From: Oceanicella actignis
Lineage (GTDB): Bacteria > Pseudomonadota > Alphaproteobacteria > Rhodobacterales > Rhodobacteraceae
DNA: 64,000 bases
Direction of reading: 5' to 3'
Assembly (NCBI RefSeq): GCF_008124525.1
Contig: NZ_VNHJ01000004.1
Coordinates: forward strand, 186,001-250,000
Shown here: positions 26,875 through 35,639 of the stretch, one piece after another
Position numbering within the stretch: the first letter of the stretch is position 1
Layout of the letters: each line of letters starts with the position of its first letter
The notes under the pieces: generated by a model
Database searches by the model: none
Seen by the model: the letters and a program-made list of their open reading frames with translations, nothing else
What the model was told of the DNA's origin: nothing
Program-made: the position numbers and the translations under genes

Positions 26875-29800
26875 TCACTGGGCGGCGATGCGGCTTTGGT
26901 CGGGCGCCGCCTCGGGGCCGGGCGCGGCGGGGCTGCGCAGCGCCTCGAGCAGGCGCGCGCGCGCCGCCTCGGCCTTGCGCATGGCTTCGGCCTTGACCGG
27001 ACCGAAGCCGCGGATCTGCTGGGGCAGCGCCAGCAGCGCGCGCGCCGTCTCGGCGGTCTCGGGACGCAGGGCGCCGAGCGCGGTCTCGACATCCTCTTCG
27101 AAGCGGGCGATGAGCCGACGCTCGGCGCGGCGCTCCTCGGAGCGGCCGAAGGGGTCGAGCGGCGTGCCGCGCAGCGCCTTGCCGTGGCGCAGCAGCTTCA
27201 GCAACGGGCGCAGCCACGGACCGAAGACGCGCTTCTTCGGGCGCCCGTTCGCATCCGTCCCGCCCAGGAAGGGCGGCGCAAGATTGTAGCTGAGCGTGAC
27301 TTCGCCGTCGAAACGGGCCTTGAGCCCCGCGATCCAGCCCTGGTCGGACAAGAGCCGCGCCACCTCGTATTCGTCCTTGTAGGCCAGCACCTTGGCGTAG
27401 GACACCGCCGCCGCGCGCGTCAGCGAGCCGGGCGCGTCGGGGTCCATGCCCAGGGCCTGCTCGGCGGCGCGCACGCGCTCGACCAGCGCGCGCCAGCGCC
27501 GCGCCAGGCGCTTGCCCTGATAGGCGGTCAGATGCGCCTCGCGATGGGCGACGATCTGCGCGAGGGTCATGTCCTCGAGCGCCGGCGGCGCGTCGTCGGG
27601 GCGCAGGAGCTCCTTCATCTTCTCGGGCCGCGCGGCCAGCAGCCGCCCCCAGTCGAAGGCCGCCTTGTTGGCCTCGACGGCGACGCCGTTGAGCTCGATC
27701 GCCGCCATGATCGCGTCGAGCGAGATCGGCGCCCAACCCGACTGCCAGGCATGCCCGAGCATCATCACATTGGCGGCGATGGCGTCGCCCGCCGTCGCCT
27801 CGGCCGCGGCGCGGAAGTCGAGGAAGGCCGAGTCGGGCGTCAGCGTCTTGCGCAGCGAAGCCAGCACCGCATGGGCCTTGAAGTCGAAATCGCGGTTGCG
27901 CACGAAATCGGCCACGGGCGTGAGCGCGGTGTTGACCACGCCATGGGTGCGCTCGGGGTCGCACAGGCCCCGCGCCTCGGCCGAGGCGGCGACCACGTCG
28001 TCGGCCGCGATCATCAGATCCGCCGCCCCCGGCACGATGCGCGGCGCAGCCACGTCCTCGGCCCGCCGGCCGATGCGCACATGGCTGAGCACCGCCCCGC
28101 CCTTCTGCGCCAGCCCCGCCATGTCCAGCAGCATCGCCGCCTTGCCGTCCAGATGCGCCGCCATGCCCAGGATCGCGCCGATGGTCAGCACGCCCGTGCC
28201 GCCGACGCCGGCGATGGCGATGTTCCAGGGCTCGTCCACGTCGCGGATCGCGGGCATGGGCAGATCGGCGACCTCGGCCGCGCCGGCGCCGCCGCGGCTT
28301 TTCTTCAGCTTGGCGCCCTCGAGCGTGACGAAGGAGGGGCAGAAGCCCTTCACGCACGAATAGTCCTTGTTGCAGGTGGACTGGTTGATGGTCCGCTTGC
28401 GGCCCATCGGGGTCTCGAGCGGCTCGATAGAGACGCAGTTGGACTGGATCGAGCAATCGCCGCAGCCCTCGCAGACCTCGGGGTTGATGAAGACGCGCTT
28501 TTTGGGGTCCTCCATCAGCCCGCGCTTGCGCCGGCGGCGCTTCTCGGCCGCGCAGGTCTGCACGTAGACGATGGCCGACACGCCCGGAACCTCGCGGATC
28601 TCGCGCTGGAGGCGGTCGAACTCGTCGCGGTGCAGCACCGTCACGCCGGGGGCGAGGTCGGACGCGCCCTCGTAGGTCTCGGGCGCGTCCGAGACCAGAT
28701 AGATGGGCGCCACCCCCTCGTCATGCAGAAGGCGCGTGACCTTGGCCGGGGTCAGCGGCCCGTCCACCACCTGCCCGCCCGTCATCGCCACGGCGTCGTT
28801 GTAGAGGATCTTGTAGGTGACGTTGACCCCCGCGGCCACGGCCTGGCGAATGGCCAGATGACCCGAGTGGAAGAAGGTGCCGTCGCCCAGATTGACGAAG
28901 CGGTGCTTTTCCTCGGTGAAGGGGGCGATGCCGATCCAGGGCACGCCCTCGCCGCCCATCTGGGTGAAGGTCTCGGTGTTGCGGTCCATCCAGGTGACCA
29001 TGTAGTGGCAGCCGATGCCGGCCATGGCCTTCGAGCCCTCGGGCACCTTGGTCGAGGTGTTGTGCGGGCAGCCCGAGCAATAGAAGGGCGTGCGCGCCAC
29101 GGGGGCCTCGTGGGCGCGGGCGCGGGCGGCGCGGGCCTGCAGCGCGCGCAGCCGCTCGGCGATGCGGGCCTTGAGCCCCTCGTCCAGCTCGAGCCGCGCG
29201 ATGCGCGCGCCGATGACGTTGGCCGCGTCCTCGACGGTCAGCGCCTTGGAATGGCTCAGGATCGCGTGGTCGTGGTGGTCGAACTTGCCGATGATCCTGG
29301 GCCGCACGTCGGCGCGCCAGTTGAACAGCTGCTGCTTGATCTGGTTCTCGATGATCTCGCGCCGCTCTTCCAGGATCACCACCTCGTCCAGCCCCTCGGC
29401 GAAATGGCGGATGCCGTGCGGCTCCAGCGGCCAGGGCATGCGCACCTTGTAAAGCCGCAGGCCGATGGCGCGGGCCTCGTCCTCGCCGATCCCGAGCTCG
29501 CGCAGGGCCTGGCGCGCGTCCTCATAGGCCTTGCCCGAGGCGACGATGCCCAAGCGCGCGCCCGGCGCGTCGATGATCGTCTCGTCCAGGCGGTTGGCGC
29601 GCGCGAAGGCCAGCGCGGCGTAGCCCTTGTATTCCTGCAGCCGCAGGTCCTGCTCGAGCGGCGGGTCGGGCCAGCGCAGGTTGAGCCCGCCCGGGGGCAT
29701 CTCGAAATCCTCGGGAATGACGAATTCGCGCCGCTCCTGCGACAGGTCCACGATCGAGCTGGTCTCGACCGTGTCGGCGATCACCTTGAAGCCCACCCAG

Positions 29801-30381
29801 CAGCCCGACCAGCGCGACATGGCGACGCCGAGCAGGCCGTATTCAAGGAATTCATGCACCGAAGAGGGGTAGATCATCGGCATCAGGGCCGACATGAAGG
29901 CGTGGTCCGACTGGTGCGGAATGGTCGAGGACTTGCACGTATGGTCGTCGCCCGCGATGCACAGCACGCCGCCATGGGGGGCCGTGCCGGCGGCGTTGGC
30001 ATGCTTGAAGACGTCGCCGCAGCGATCCACGCCAGGCCCCTTGCCATACCAGATGCCCAGCACCCCGTCCTTCTTCGCCCCGGGCGACAGGTGCAGCTGC
30101 TGCGAGCCCCAGACGGCGGTCGCGGCCAGCTCTTCGTTCACGCCGGGCTGGAAATGGATGTCGAGCGGCGCCAGGTGCTTGCGCGCCTTCGCCAGCTGCT
30201 GGTCGTAGCCCCCCAGCGGCGAGCCGCGATAACCCGAGATGAAGGCCCCGGTGTTGAGCCCCGCCGCGCGGTCGCGGCGCATCTGGGCGATGGGCAGGCG
30301 CACCAGCGCCTGCGTGCCGCTCATGAAGACCTGGCCGCTTTCGGCGGCGTATTTGTCGTCGAGCGTGATGGGCGCGTTCAT
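26875..30381 (-). CDS. Indolepyruvate ferredoxin oxidoreductase, fused alpha/beta/gamma form
   Basis: Large thiamine-diphosphate and iron-sulfur enzyme that oxidatively decarboxylates aryl or branched 2-oxo acids to acyl-CoA. The 1168 residues are the usual length of the fused proteobacterial form. The N-terminal half has FISGYRGSPLGGYDQQLAKA and FQPGVNEELAATAVWGSQQL. The ThDP-binding part is GIGCHYMVTWMDRNTETFTQMGGEGVPWIG with NLGDGTFFHSGHLAIRQAVAAGVNVTYKILYNDAVAMTGGQ. An Fe-S cluster segment CEGCGDCSIQSNC precedes a gamma domain starting IAGVGGTGVLTIGAILG. A further Cys pair near residue 440 (FYCSGCPHN) is typical. GGAG lies 8 nt before the start at 30381; a longer start at 30399 lacks a clear site. 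The likely role is amino-acid catabolism, with the nearby Lrp/AsnC gene as regulator. Confidence 0.94.
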   Translation of the reverse strand: MNAPITLDDKYAAESGQVFMSGTQALVRLPIAQMRRDRAAGLNTGAFISGYRGSPLGGYDQQLAKARKHLAPLDIHFQPGVNEELAATAVWGSQQLHLSPGAKKDGVLGIWYGKGPGVDRCGDVFKHANAAGTAPHGGVLCIAGDDHTCKSSTIPHQSDHAFMSALMPMIYPSSVHEFLEYGLLGVAMSRWSGCWVGFKVIADTVETSSIVDLSQERREFVIPEDFEMPPGGLNLRWPDPPLEQDLRLQEYKGYAALAFARANRLDETIIDAPGARLGIVASGKAYEDARQALRELGIGEDEARAIGLRLYKVRMPWPLEPHGIRHFAEGLDEVVILEERREIIENQIKQQLFNWRADVRPRIIGKFDHHDHAILSHSKALTVEDAANVIGARIARLELDEGLKARIAERLRALQARAARARAHEAPVARTPFYCSGCPHNTSTKVPEGSKAMAGIGCHYMVTWMDRNTETFTQMGGEGVPWIGIAPFTEEKHRFVNLGDGTFFHSGHLAIRQAVAAGVNVTYKILYNDAVAMTGGQVVDGPLTPAKVTRLLHDEGVAPIYLVSDAPETYEGASDLAPGVTVLHRDEFDRLQREIREVPGVSAIVYVQTCAAEKRRRRKRGLMEDPKKRVFINPEVCEGCGDCSIQSNCVSIEPLETPMGRKRTINQSTCNKDYSCVKGFCPSFVTLEGAKLKKSRGGAGAAEVADLPMPAIRDVDEPWNIAIAGVGGTGVLTIGAILGMAAHLDGKAAMLLDMAGLAQKGGAVLSHVRIGRRAEDVAAPRIVPGAADLMIAADDVVAASAEARGLCDPERTHGVVNTALTPVADFVRNRDFDFKAHAVLASLRKTLTPDSAFLDFRAAAEATAGDAIAANVMMLGHAWQSGWAPISLDAIMAAIELNGVAVEANKAAFDWGRLLAARPEKMKELLRPDDAPPALEDMTLAQIVAHREAHLTAYQGKRLARRWRALVERVRAAEQALGMDPDAPGSLTRAAAVSYAKVLAYKDEYEVARLLSDQGWIAGLKARFDGEVTLSYNLAPPFLGGTDANGRPKKRVFGPWLRPLLKLLRHGKALRGTPLDPFGRSEERRAERRLIARFEEDVETALGALRPETAETARALLALPQQIRGFGPVKAEAMRKAEAARARLLEALRSPAAPGPEAAPDQSRIAAQ

Positions 30382-30433
30382 TCGCAATTCTCCCTGCATG
30401 GCGCTTCGGCGGCGCCGCGGCGCCGGCCTGTCC

Positions 30434-30505
30434 TTGCGTCAATCATAGCGCAACGGCGCGAGGCTGGATTTGCGCAAACAGGGCAGCGATTGCGACCTTG
30501 CGCAA
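30434..30505. promoter_or_regulatory. Cluster of TTGCG/CGCAA sites before the indolepyruvate oxidoreductase gene
   Basis: Five elements lie within 72 bases: TTGCG (30434-30438), CGCAA (30449-30453), TTTGCGCAAA (30469-30478), TTGCG (30490-30494) and TTGCGCAA (30498-30505). A minus-strand -10-like TATGAT (30442-30447) sits between the first two, and no good -35 box matches it. This looks like an activator- or repressor-bound promoter. The divergent amidase gene starts at 30667, so both directions could be affected. Confidence 0.5.
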
Positions 30506-30666
30506 CGTCATCCCATGATTGGATTATTTTATGGGTTTTCATCCTATCTTTCGCCATGTTGCGGCGCACAATATTTCGTATCGACGGAAACCGCGCCATC
30601 GCCCGCTTGACCGGCCGGCCGACCCGGCCAAGCATGAGCGCGCCGCCGCCCTGGCAAGGAGCCCGC

Positions 30667-32175
30667 ATGACCGCCCCAGTTCAGCCCTCGCCGCAGGCGC
30701 GAATCGCGCCGAACCCGCCCCCGCCCCCGCCCGCGCCGCCGCCGCCGCTCATGGCGCTCGAGGGTGCCGAGCTGGCGCGGCGTCTCGTCTCGGGCCAGGT
30801 CTCGGCCGAGGCGGCGATGGAGGCCGCGCTCGAGCAGATCGGCCGGCTCAACGGCGCGTGGAACGCGATCGTCTCGCTGCGCCCGGCCGAAGAGCTTCTG
30901 GCCGAGGCGCGCGCCGCCGACCGGCGCCGCGCCCGCAATGGACCCGACGGGCCGCTGCATGGCGTGCCCATGGCGATCAAGGATCTGGCCGATGCGGCGG
31001 GCCTGCCGACAAGCCGCGGCTCGCCGCTGCTGGCGGGCGCGGTGGCGGGGCGCGACGGGCTGCTGGCGGCGCGGCTGCGCAAGGCGGGCGCGATCTTCGT
31101 GGGCAAGACGAACACGCCCGAATGGGGCCTGGGCTCGCAAACCTACAACGGCGTGCACGGGGCGACGGGCTGCGCTTGGGATCCGGCGCGCACGGCGGGC
31201 GGCTCGTCGGGCGGGGCGGCGGCGGCGCTGGCGCTGCGCATGCTGCCGCTGGCCGACGGCAGCGACATGATGGGCTCGCTGCGCAATCCGGCGGCGTTCA
31301 ACAACGTCTACGGGCTGCGGCCCTCGATGGGGCGCGTGCCCGACCCGGACGCGCCCGAGCTGTTCTTCGCCCAGCTCGCCACCGAGGGCCCCATGGGGCG
31401 CACGCCGCGGGACATGGCGCTGCTGATGGACGTGATCGCGGGGCCGCATCCGGGCGCGCCGCTGTCGCTGCCCGCGCAGCGGGGGGGCTATCTTGGCGCG
31501 CTCGGGCGGCCGGCGCGGGGGGCGCGAATCGGCTGGATCGGCGATTGGGACGGGCGCTATGCGCTTGAGCCCGGCGTGGCCGAGCTGTGCGAATCGGCCT
31601 TGGGCGAGATCGAGCGCATGGGCTGCCGCGCGACGCCGGTCCGACCCGACTTCGACCCCGAGCGACTGTGGCGCGCATGGCTCGACCTGCGCAGCTTCTT
31701 CGTGTCGGCCAGGCTGGCGCCGCTGGCGGCCGATCCGCTCAAGCGCGCCGCGCTCAAGCCCGAGGCGCTGTGGGAGGTCGAGCGCGGCGCGGCGCTGACG
31801 GCCGAGCGCCTTCAGGCGGCGGCGCAGGCGCGCTCGGACTGGTTCCGCGCGCTGATGGGGCTGTTCGCGCGCTTCGACGCGCTGGCGCTGCCGGCGGCGC
31901 AGGTCTTCCCCTTCGACATCCGCACCCCCTGGCCCGAGCGCATCGGCGCGCGCGCGATGCAGACCTATCACCAGTGGATGGAGGTCGTGGTTCCGGGCAG
32001 CATGTCGCCCTGCCCCTCGGTCGCCGTGCCGGCGGGGTTCGACGCCCGCGGCCTGCCCATGGGGCTGCAGCTGATCTTTCCGCCGCGCGCGGACCTGGCG
32101 GCGCTGCGCTTCGCCGACGCGTATGAGCGCGCGCGCGCCATGTCCGCCCGCCTGCCGCCGCAGCTGGCGCCATGA
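30667..32175 (+). CDS. Amidase-signature family hydrolase
   Basis: Amide hydrolase of 502 residues with the Ser-cisSer-Lys triad. PLHGVPMAIKDLADAAGLPT provides the Lys, AGGSSGGAAAALALRMLPLA the cis-Ser loop, and DGSDMMGSLRNPAAFNNVYGLRPS the nucleophile region. A Pro-rich run (PPPPPPAPPPP) near residues 18-29 precedes the conserved part. AAGGAG lies 4 nt before the ATG at 30667; the frame is open far upstream but that part is antisense to the oxidoreductase gene. The stop overlaps the next gene (ATGA, 32172-32175), so an exporter of unknown substrate is co-expressed. The substrate is unknown; the family includes fatty-acid, aryl and peptide amidases and GatA. Confidence 0.92.
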   Translation: MTAPVQPSPQARIAPNPPPPPPAPPPPLMALEGAELARRLVSGQVSAEAAMEAALEQIGRLNGAWNAIVSLRPAEELLAEARAADRRRARNGPDGPLHGVPMAIKDLADAAGLPTSRGSPLLAGAVAGRDGLLAARLRKAGAIFVGKTNTPEWGLGSQTYNGVHGATGCAWDPARTAGGSSGGAAAALALRMLPLADGSDMMGSLRNPAAFNNVYGLRPSMGRVPDPDAPELFFAQLATEGPMGRTPRDMALLMDVIAGPHPGAPLSLPAQRGGYLGALGRPARGARIGWIGDWDGRYALEPGVAELCESALGEIERMGCRATPVRPDFDPERLWRAWLDLRSFFVSARLAPLAADPLKRAALKPEALWEVERGAALTAERLQAAAQARSDWFRALMGLFARFDALALPAAQVFPFDIRTPWPERIGARAMQTYHQWMEVVVPGSMSPCPSVAVPAGFDARGLPMGLQLIFPPRADLAALRFADAYERARAMSARLPPQLAP

Positions 32176-33092
32176 GCGTCGCCGAGGGTCCCCCGCACCC
32201 GCCCGCCGGCGCGGCGGCCGAGCGCGACCCGGGCGAGAACGCCCGCGGCGCGGCGCTGATGGTCGCCGCCATGGCCGGTTTCGCGGCCAACGACGCGATC
32301 ATGAAGGGCGTGCTCGAATCGCTGCCGCTGTTCCAGGCGGTGTTCCTGCGGGGGCTGATGGGCACGGCGCTGATGGCGCTGGCGGCCTGGCGGCTGGGGG
32401 CGCTGCGCCTGCCGCGCGGGCGCGACGCGCGGCTGATGGCCTGGCGCACCGCGGCCGAGGCGGGCGCGACGGCGTTCTACCTGACCGCGCTCATGCGCAT
32501 GCCGCTGGCCAACGCGACGGCGATCCTCCAGGCGCTGCCGCTGACGGTGACCTTCGCGGCGGCGCTGTTTCTGGGCGCGCCCGTGGGCTGGCGGCGGTGG
32601 AGCGCCATCGCCGCGGGGTTCGTCGGCGTGCTGGTCATTCTTCGCCCCGGCCCCGAGGGCTTCGGCGCCGGCTCGCTCTGGGTCCTGGCGGCGGTGGCGT
32701 GCATGACCGCGCGCGACCTGCTCAGCCGCAGCCTGTCGCCCGCCCTGCCCTCAGCCACGGCGACGCTGTGGACCATGGCGGCGCTGACGCTGCTGGCCGC
32801 GCCGGCGGCGGCCGCGCAGGGCTGGGCGCCGGTGACGCCGGCGCTGGCGCTGCGGCTGGCGGCGGCGGCCTGCCTGATCCTGGTCGGCTTCGGCTGCGTC
32901 ATCGCGGCCATGCGGGTGGGCGACGTCGCCGCCGTGGCGCCGTTTCGCTACGTGATTCTGGTCTTCGCCATGATTCTGGGCGCGGTCTTCTATGGCGAGC
33001 GCCCCGACGCGCCGATGCTGCTGGGCGCGGCCATCGTGATCGGCGCGGGCCTTTACACCCTGCGCCGCGAGCGCATCCGCGCGCAGGACTGA
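32172..33092 (+). CDS. EamA-family (DMT) transporter
   Basis: Inner-membrane exporter of 306 residues with two EamA repeats and about ten helices. Segments are AALMVAAMAGFAANDAIMKG, LPLFQAVFLRGLMGTALMAL, ANATAILQALPLTVTFAAAL and LGAPVGWRRWSAIAAGFVGVLVILRPGPEG in the first half. VAAVAPFRYVILVFAMILGAVFYGE and AAIVIGAGLYTLRRERIR close the second. This ending is typical of the RhaT/S-adenosylmethionine-type branch, but the cargo is unknown. It is coupled to the amidase gene by ATGA, which suggests export of an amidase product or import of its substrate. Confidence 0.9.
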   Translation: MSVAEGPPHPPAGAAAERDPGENARGAALMVAAMAGFAANDAIMKGVLESLPLFQAVFLRGLMGTALMALAAWRLGALRLPRGRDARLMAWRTAAEAGATAFYLTALMRMPLANATAILQALPLTVTFAAALFLGAPVGWRRWSAIAAGFVGVLVILRPGPEGFGAGSLWVLAAVACMTARDLLSRSLSPALPSATATLWTMAALTLLAAPAAAAQGWAPVTPALALRLAAAACLILVGFGCVIAAMRVGDVAAVAPFRYVILVFAMILGAVFYGERPDAPMLLGAAIVIGAGLYTLRRERIRAQD

Positions 33093-33114
33093 GCCCCGCC
33101 GGGCGAGAATCGAG

Positions 33115-33139
33115 AAAGGCGGGCTCCGGCCCGCCTTTT
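33115..33139. terminator. Bidirectional terminator between the EamA gene and tRNA-Ala
   Basis: AAAGGCGGGC (33115-33124) pairs perfectly with GCCCGCCTTT (33129-33138) around a TCCG loop. It ends in T4 on the plus strand and in TTT on the minus strand, so it can stop both the plus-strand exporter transcript and the minus-strand tRNA transcript. Confidence 0.8.
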
Positions 33140-33177
33140 CAAGAACTCCGTCCCCGTCCGACTTCGCCGGATTGTCT

Positions 33178-33253
<76 letters not shown>

Positions 33254-33263
33254 GTTGCGGCGT

Positions 33264-33292
33264 CTGATAAGCAGTCCGCGGGGGGGTGTCAA
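33264..33292 (-). promoter_or_regulatory. Promoter of tRNA-Ala
   Basis: On the minus strand TTGACA (33287-33292), a 17-nt spacer and TATCAG (33264-33269). Consensus -35 box and ideal spacing; transcription would start a few bases before the mature 5' end at 33253. Confidence 0.8.
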
Positions 33293-33313
33293 GCGCCATC
33301 GCGCAGCCTCGGC

Positions 33314-33342
33314 TTGAAGGATGCGGCCGCGCCCGCTAGGTC
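33314..33342 (+). promoter_or_regulatory. Candidate promoter of the YggT gene
   Basis: TTGAAG (33314-33319), a 17-nt spacer and TAGGTC (33337-33342), back to back with the tRNA promoter on the other strand. Confidence 0.5.
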
Positions 33343-33393
33343 TGTGGCCAGCGCCGGCGAAGGGCCGCGCGCGGCGGAGAAAATCGGGGCGAC

Positions 33394-33681
33394 ATGCATT
33401 CCTTGGCGACGATTCTGCTGATGATCCTCAACCTCGCGTGGTGGATCGTCATCATCCAGGCGGTGATGAGCTGGCTCATCAATTTCGACGTCATCAATCT
33501 GCGCCAGCCGCTGGTCTATCAGATCTGGTCGGGCCTGAACCGCATCACCGAGCCGGTCTACCGGCGCATCCGCGCGGTGATTCCGCCCATGGGCGGGCTG
33601 GACCTGTCGCCCGTGATCGTGCTGATCGGCATCATGGCGCTGCAGGTGATCATTGCCAACAACCTGCTGCACGCCTACTGA
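33394..33681 (+). CDS. YggT-family small membrane protein
   Basis: Inner-membrane protein of 95 residues with two hydrophobic helices: LATILLMILNLAWWIVIIQA with VMSWLI, and SPVIVLIGIMALQVIIANNL. They flank the conserved YggT loop, LNRITEPVYRRIRAVIPPMG followed by GLDLS. Members are linked to osmotic tolerance or to cell-division and photosystem organisation in other bacteria; the function here is unknown. It is followed after 5 nt by a DUF167 gene, a pairing found in many proteobacteria. Confidence 0.93.
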   Translation: MHSLATILLMILNLAWWIVIIQAVMSWLINFDVINLRQPLVYQIWSGLNRITEPVYRRIRAVIPPMGGLDLSPVIVLIGIMALQVIIANNLLHAY

Positions 33682-33686
33682 GCGCC

Positions 33687-34004
33687 ATGAGCGCGCGGCG
33701 CCCATGGCGGCGGGACGCGGGCGGGCTGACGCTGTTCGTGCGGCTGACCCCGCGCGGCGGCCGCGACCGGATCGAGGGCGTGCGCCTTGACGCCGACGGC
33801 CGCCCGACGCTGAGCGCGCGCGTCGCCGCCCCGCCCGCCGAGGGCGCGGCCAACGCCGCGCTGACGGCCCTGCTGGCCAAGGCGCTTGGCGTGCCGCGCG
33901 GCGCGGTGCGCATCGAGCGCGGCGCCCAGGCGCGGGTCAAGCAGGTGGCCGTCGAGGGCGACCCCGACGCGCTCGAGGCCGCGCTTGCGCGCCTCGTCGG
34001 CTGA
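33687..34004 (+). CDS. DUF167 (YggU) family protein
   Basis: Small protein of 105 residues with the YggU alpha/beta fold and no established function. It shows LTLFVRLTPRGGRDRIEGVR, LSARVAAPPAEGAANAALTALLAKALGVPRGAVRIERGAQARVKQVAVEGDP. The A-P-P-x-x-G-x-A-N-x-A-L and G-x-x-x-R-x-K motifs are diagnostic. The start at 33687 lies 5 nt after the YggT stop; the frame is open upstream but that part overlaps YggT. Confidence 0.92.
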   Translation: MSARRPWRRDAGGLTLFVRLTPRGGRDRIEGVRLDADGRPTLSARVAAPPAEGAANAALTALLAKALGVPRGAVRIERGAQARVKQVAVEGDPDALEAALARLVG

Positions 34005-34030
34005 TCGGGGAGCGGCGGGGGCCCCCGCCA

Positions 34031-34059
34031 TTGCCGCGGCCGCCCGGGCGCCCTAATCA
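34031..34059 (+). promoter_or_regulatory. Candidate promoter of the UDP-glucuronate epimerase gene
   Basis: TTGCCG (34031-34036), a 17-nt spacer and TAATCA (34054-34059). A 16-bp GC palindrome, GGCGGGGGCCCCCGCC (34014-34029), lies just before it. Confidence 0.5.
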
Positions 34060-34100
34060 GCCTCCAGCCCCCGACGCCGCGCGCAACCACGGAGCCCGCC

Positions 34101-35144
34101 ATGACCCGAGATCCGCTCGCCGACATTCCCGACGACGCCCCGATCCTTGTGACGGGCGCGGCGGGGTTCATCGGCTATTTCCTGGCGCTGCGCCTGCTCG
34201 AGGCGGGCAAGACGGTGGTCGGGCTCGACAACCTCAACCCCTATTACGACGTGCAGCTCAAGACCGACCGCCTGGCGCAGCTGCGCGAGCGGCCGCGATT
34301 CGCCTTCCACCAGGCCGACATCGCCGACCGCGACGCGCTGCGCGCGGTCTTCGACGCGCACGAGCCGCCCTTCGTGGTCAACCTGGCGGCGCAGGCGGGG
34401 GTGCGCCACTCGATCGACAATCCGCACGCCTACGCCGAATCGAACCTGACCGGCTTTCTCAACGTGCTCGAAGAGTGCCGCCGCACGCAGGTGCGCCACC
34501 TGGTCTACGCCTCGTCCAGCTCGGTCTATGGCGGCAACGTCAAGGCGCCCTTCTCGGTGCGCGACAGCGTCGATCACCCGGTCAGCCTCTACGCCGCGAC
34601 CAAGAAGGCCAACGAGCTGATGGCCCATGCCTATGCCGACCTTTACGGGCTGCCCGCCACGGGTCTGCGCTTCTTCACCGTCTACGGGCCGTGGGGGCGG
34701 CCGGACATGGCGTATTTCAAGTTCGCCAAGGCGATCTTCGAGGGCCGCCCCATCCAGATCTACAACAATGGCGAGATGGAGCGCGACTTCACCTATGTGG
34801 ACGACATCGTCGAGGGGGTCGCGCGGCTGATTCCGCACATCGCCCGTCCGAACCCCGATTTCGACCGCATGAACCCCGATCCCGGCTCGAGCTGGGCGCC
34901 GCACCGGGTCTACAACATCGGCAACCGCCGCAAGGAGCGGCTGATGGACATGGTCCGCATCCTTGAAGAGGCGGCCGGGCGCGAGGCGATCAAGCAGTTC
35001 CTGCCCATGCAGCCGGGCGACGTGCGCTCGACCTGGGCGGACGTGACCGAGCTTGAGCGCGAGGTGGGCTTCCGCCCCGACACGCCGCTCGAGGTCGGGC
35101 TGCGCCGCTTCGTCGACTGGTATCGGGCGCGCTACGCGGTCTGA
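34101..35144 (+). CDS. NAD-dependent epimerase, UDP-glucuronate 4-epimerase type
   Basis: Interconverts UDP-glucuronate and UDP-galacturonate for surface polysaccharide. The 347 residues are typical of the LspL/CapI group. They carry ILVTGAAGFIGYFLALRLLE (NAD loop), VVGLDNLNPYYDVQLKTDRL, the LAAQAGVRHSIDNPHAYAES motif of this branch and ASSSSVYGGN. YAATKKANELMAHAYADLYG holds the catalytic Y-xxx-K, and FFTVYGPWGRPDMAYFKFAK follows. TYVDDIVEGVARL and YNIGNRRKERLMDMVRILEE complete the fold. It has its own promoter and is convergent with the lasso peptidase gene, 48 nt away. Confidence 0.92.
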   Translation: MTRDPLADIPDDAPILVTGAAGFIGYFLALRLLEAGKTVVGLDNLNPYYDVQLKTDRLAQLRERPRFAFHQADIADRDALRAVFDAHEPPFVVNLAAQAGVRHSIDNPHAYAESNLTGFLNVLEECRRTQVRHLVYASSSSVYGGNVKAPFSVRDSVDHPVSLYAATKKANELMAHAYADLYGLPATGLRFFTVYGPWGRPDMAYFKFAKAIFEGRPIQIYNNGEMERDFTYVDDIVEGVARLIPHIARPNPDFDRMNPDPGSSWAPHRVYNIGNRRKERLMDMVRILEEAAGREAIKQFLPMQPGDVRSTWADVTELEREVGFRPDTPLEVGLRRFVDWYRARYAV

Positions 35145-35192
35145 GCGCCCCCGCCCGGCGCGCTCGCGGCGCGGCCGGTCGTCGGCGGCCGG

Positions 35193-35639
35193 CTAGTCTG
35201 GGGCGGCGGGCGGATCCGCGGCCGGCGCGAAGGCGGCAAGCTCGGGGCTGAGCGCGCCGCCCGTCGCCGGCAGGCCGTCCAGCTCGAGCCAGGCATGGGC
35301 GGTCAGCGCGCCGTCGGCGCCGCGCAGAGCCCCAAGGCGCAGCTCGGCGTCGCGCCCCAGCGATTCGAGCCACAGCTTGCCCGCCAGCGCCTGCACCAGG
35401 CAATCGGCCCGCCAGGGCGCGCGCCGCGCCGCCGCCGCCAGCGCCCAGCGCATCTCGTCCGCCGTCGGGGCGCCGGCGCGGGGGCGGCCCGGCGCGCGAG
35501 CGGGCTGGCGCAGGCGGCGCAGCACGGCGGGGGCGTCCATGCGCGCATGCATCATCCGCGCCTGTGCCAGCCGCGCCCAGGCGGCGCAGAACAGGCGCAG
35601 CTCGCGCGCCGTGGGGGGGAAGCGGCGCGCGCGCCTCAT
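35193..35639 (-). CDS. Lasso peptide biosynthesis B2 protein (leader peptidase)
   Basis: Transglutaminase-like cysteine protease that cuts the leader off the lasso precursor. The 148 residues match stand-alone B2 proteins. The catalytic set is visible as RADCLVQALAGKLWLESLG (Cys), LTAHAWLELDG (His, then Asp). The N-terminal half is basic and helical: MRRARRFPPTARELRLFCAA. The start at 35639 was chosen because it overlaps the exporter stop (ATGA, 35636-35639); a longer frame to 35684 lies wholly in the exporter tail. It is the third gene of the A-D-B2 arm and works with B1 (40926-41438), which presents the leader. Confidence 0.92.
   Translation of the reverse strand: MRRARRFPPTARELRLFCAAWARLAQARMMHARMDAPAVLRRLRQPARAPGRPRAGAPTADEMRWALAAAARRAPWRADCLVQALAGKLWLESLGRDAELRLGALRGADGALTAHAWLELDGLPATGGALSPELAAFAPAADPPAAPD

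Noticed and set aside
26773-30666. Very long plus-strand open frame running into the amidase gene
   Set aside because: It is antisense to the indolepyruvate oxidoreductase, His/Arg/Gly-rich with no domain, and there is a proper ribosome site at 30657 for the amidase start at 30667. Long antisense frames are expected at this GC content.
34014-34029. GC palindrome GGCGGGGGCCCCCGCC as a terminator of the DUF167 gene
   Set aside because: It has no loop sequence of its own and no T run; such G/C palindromes are common by chance here.
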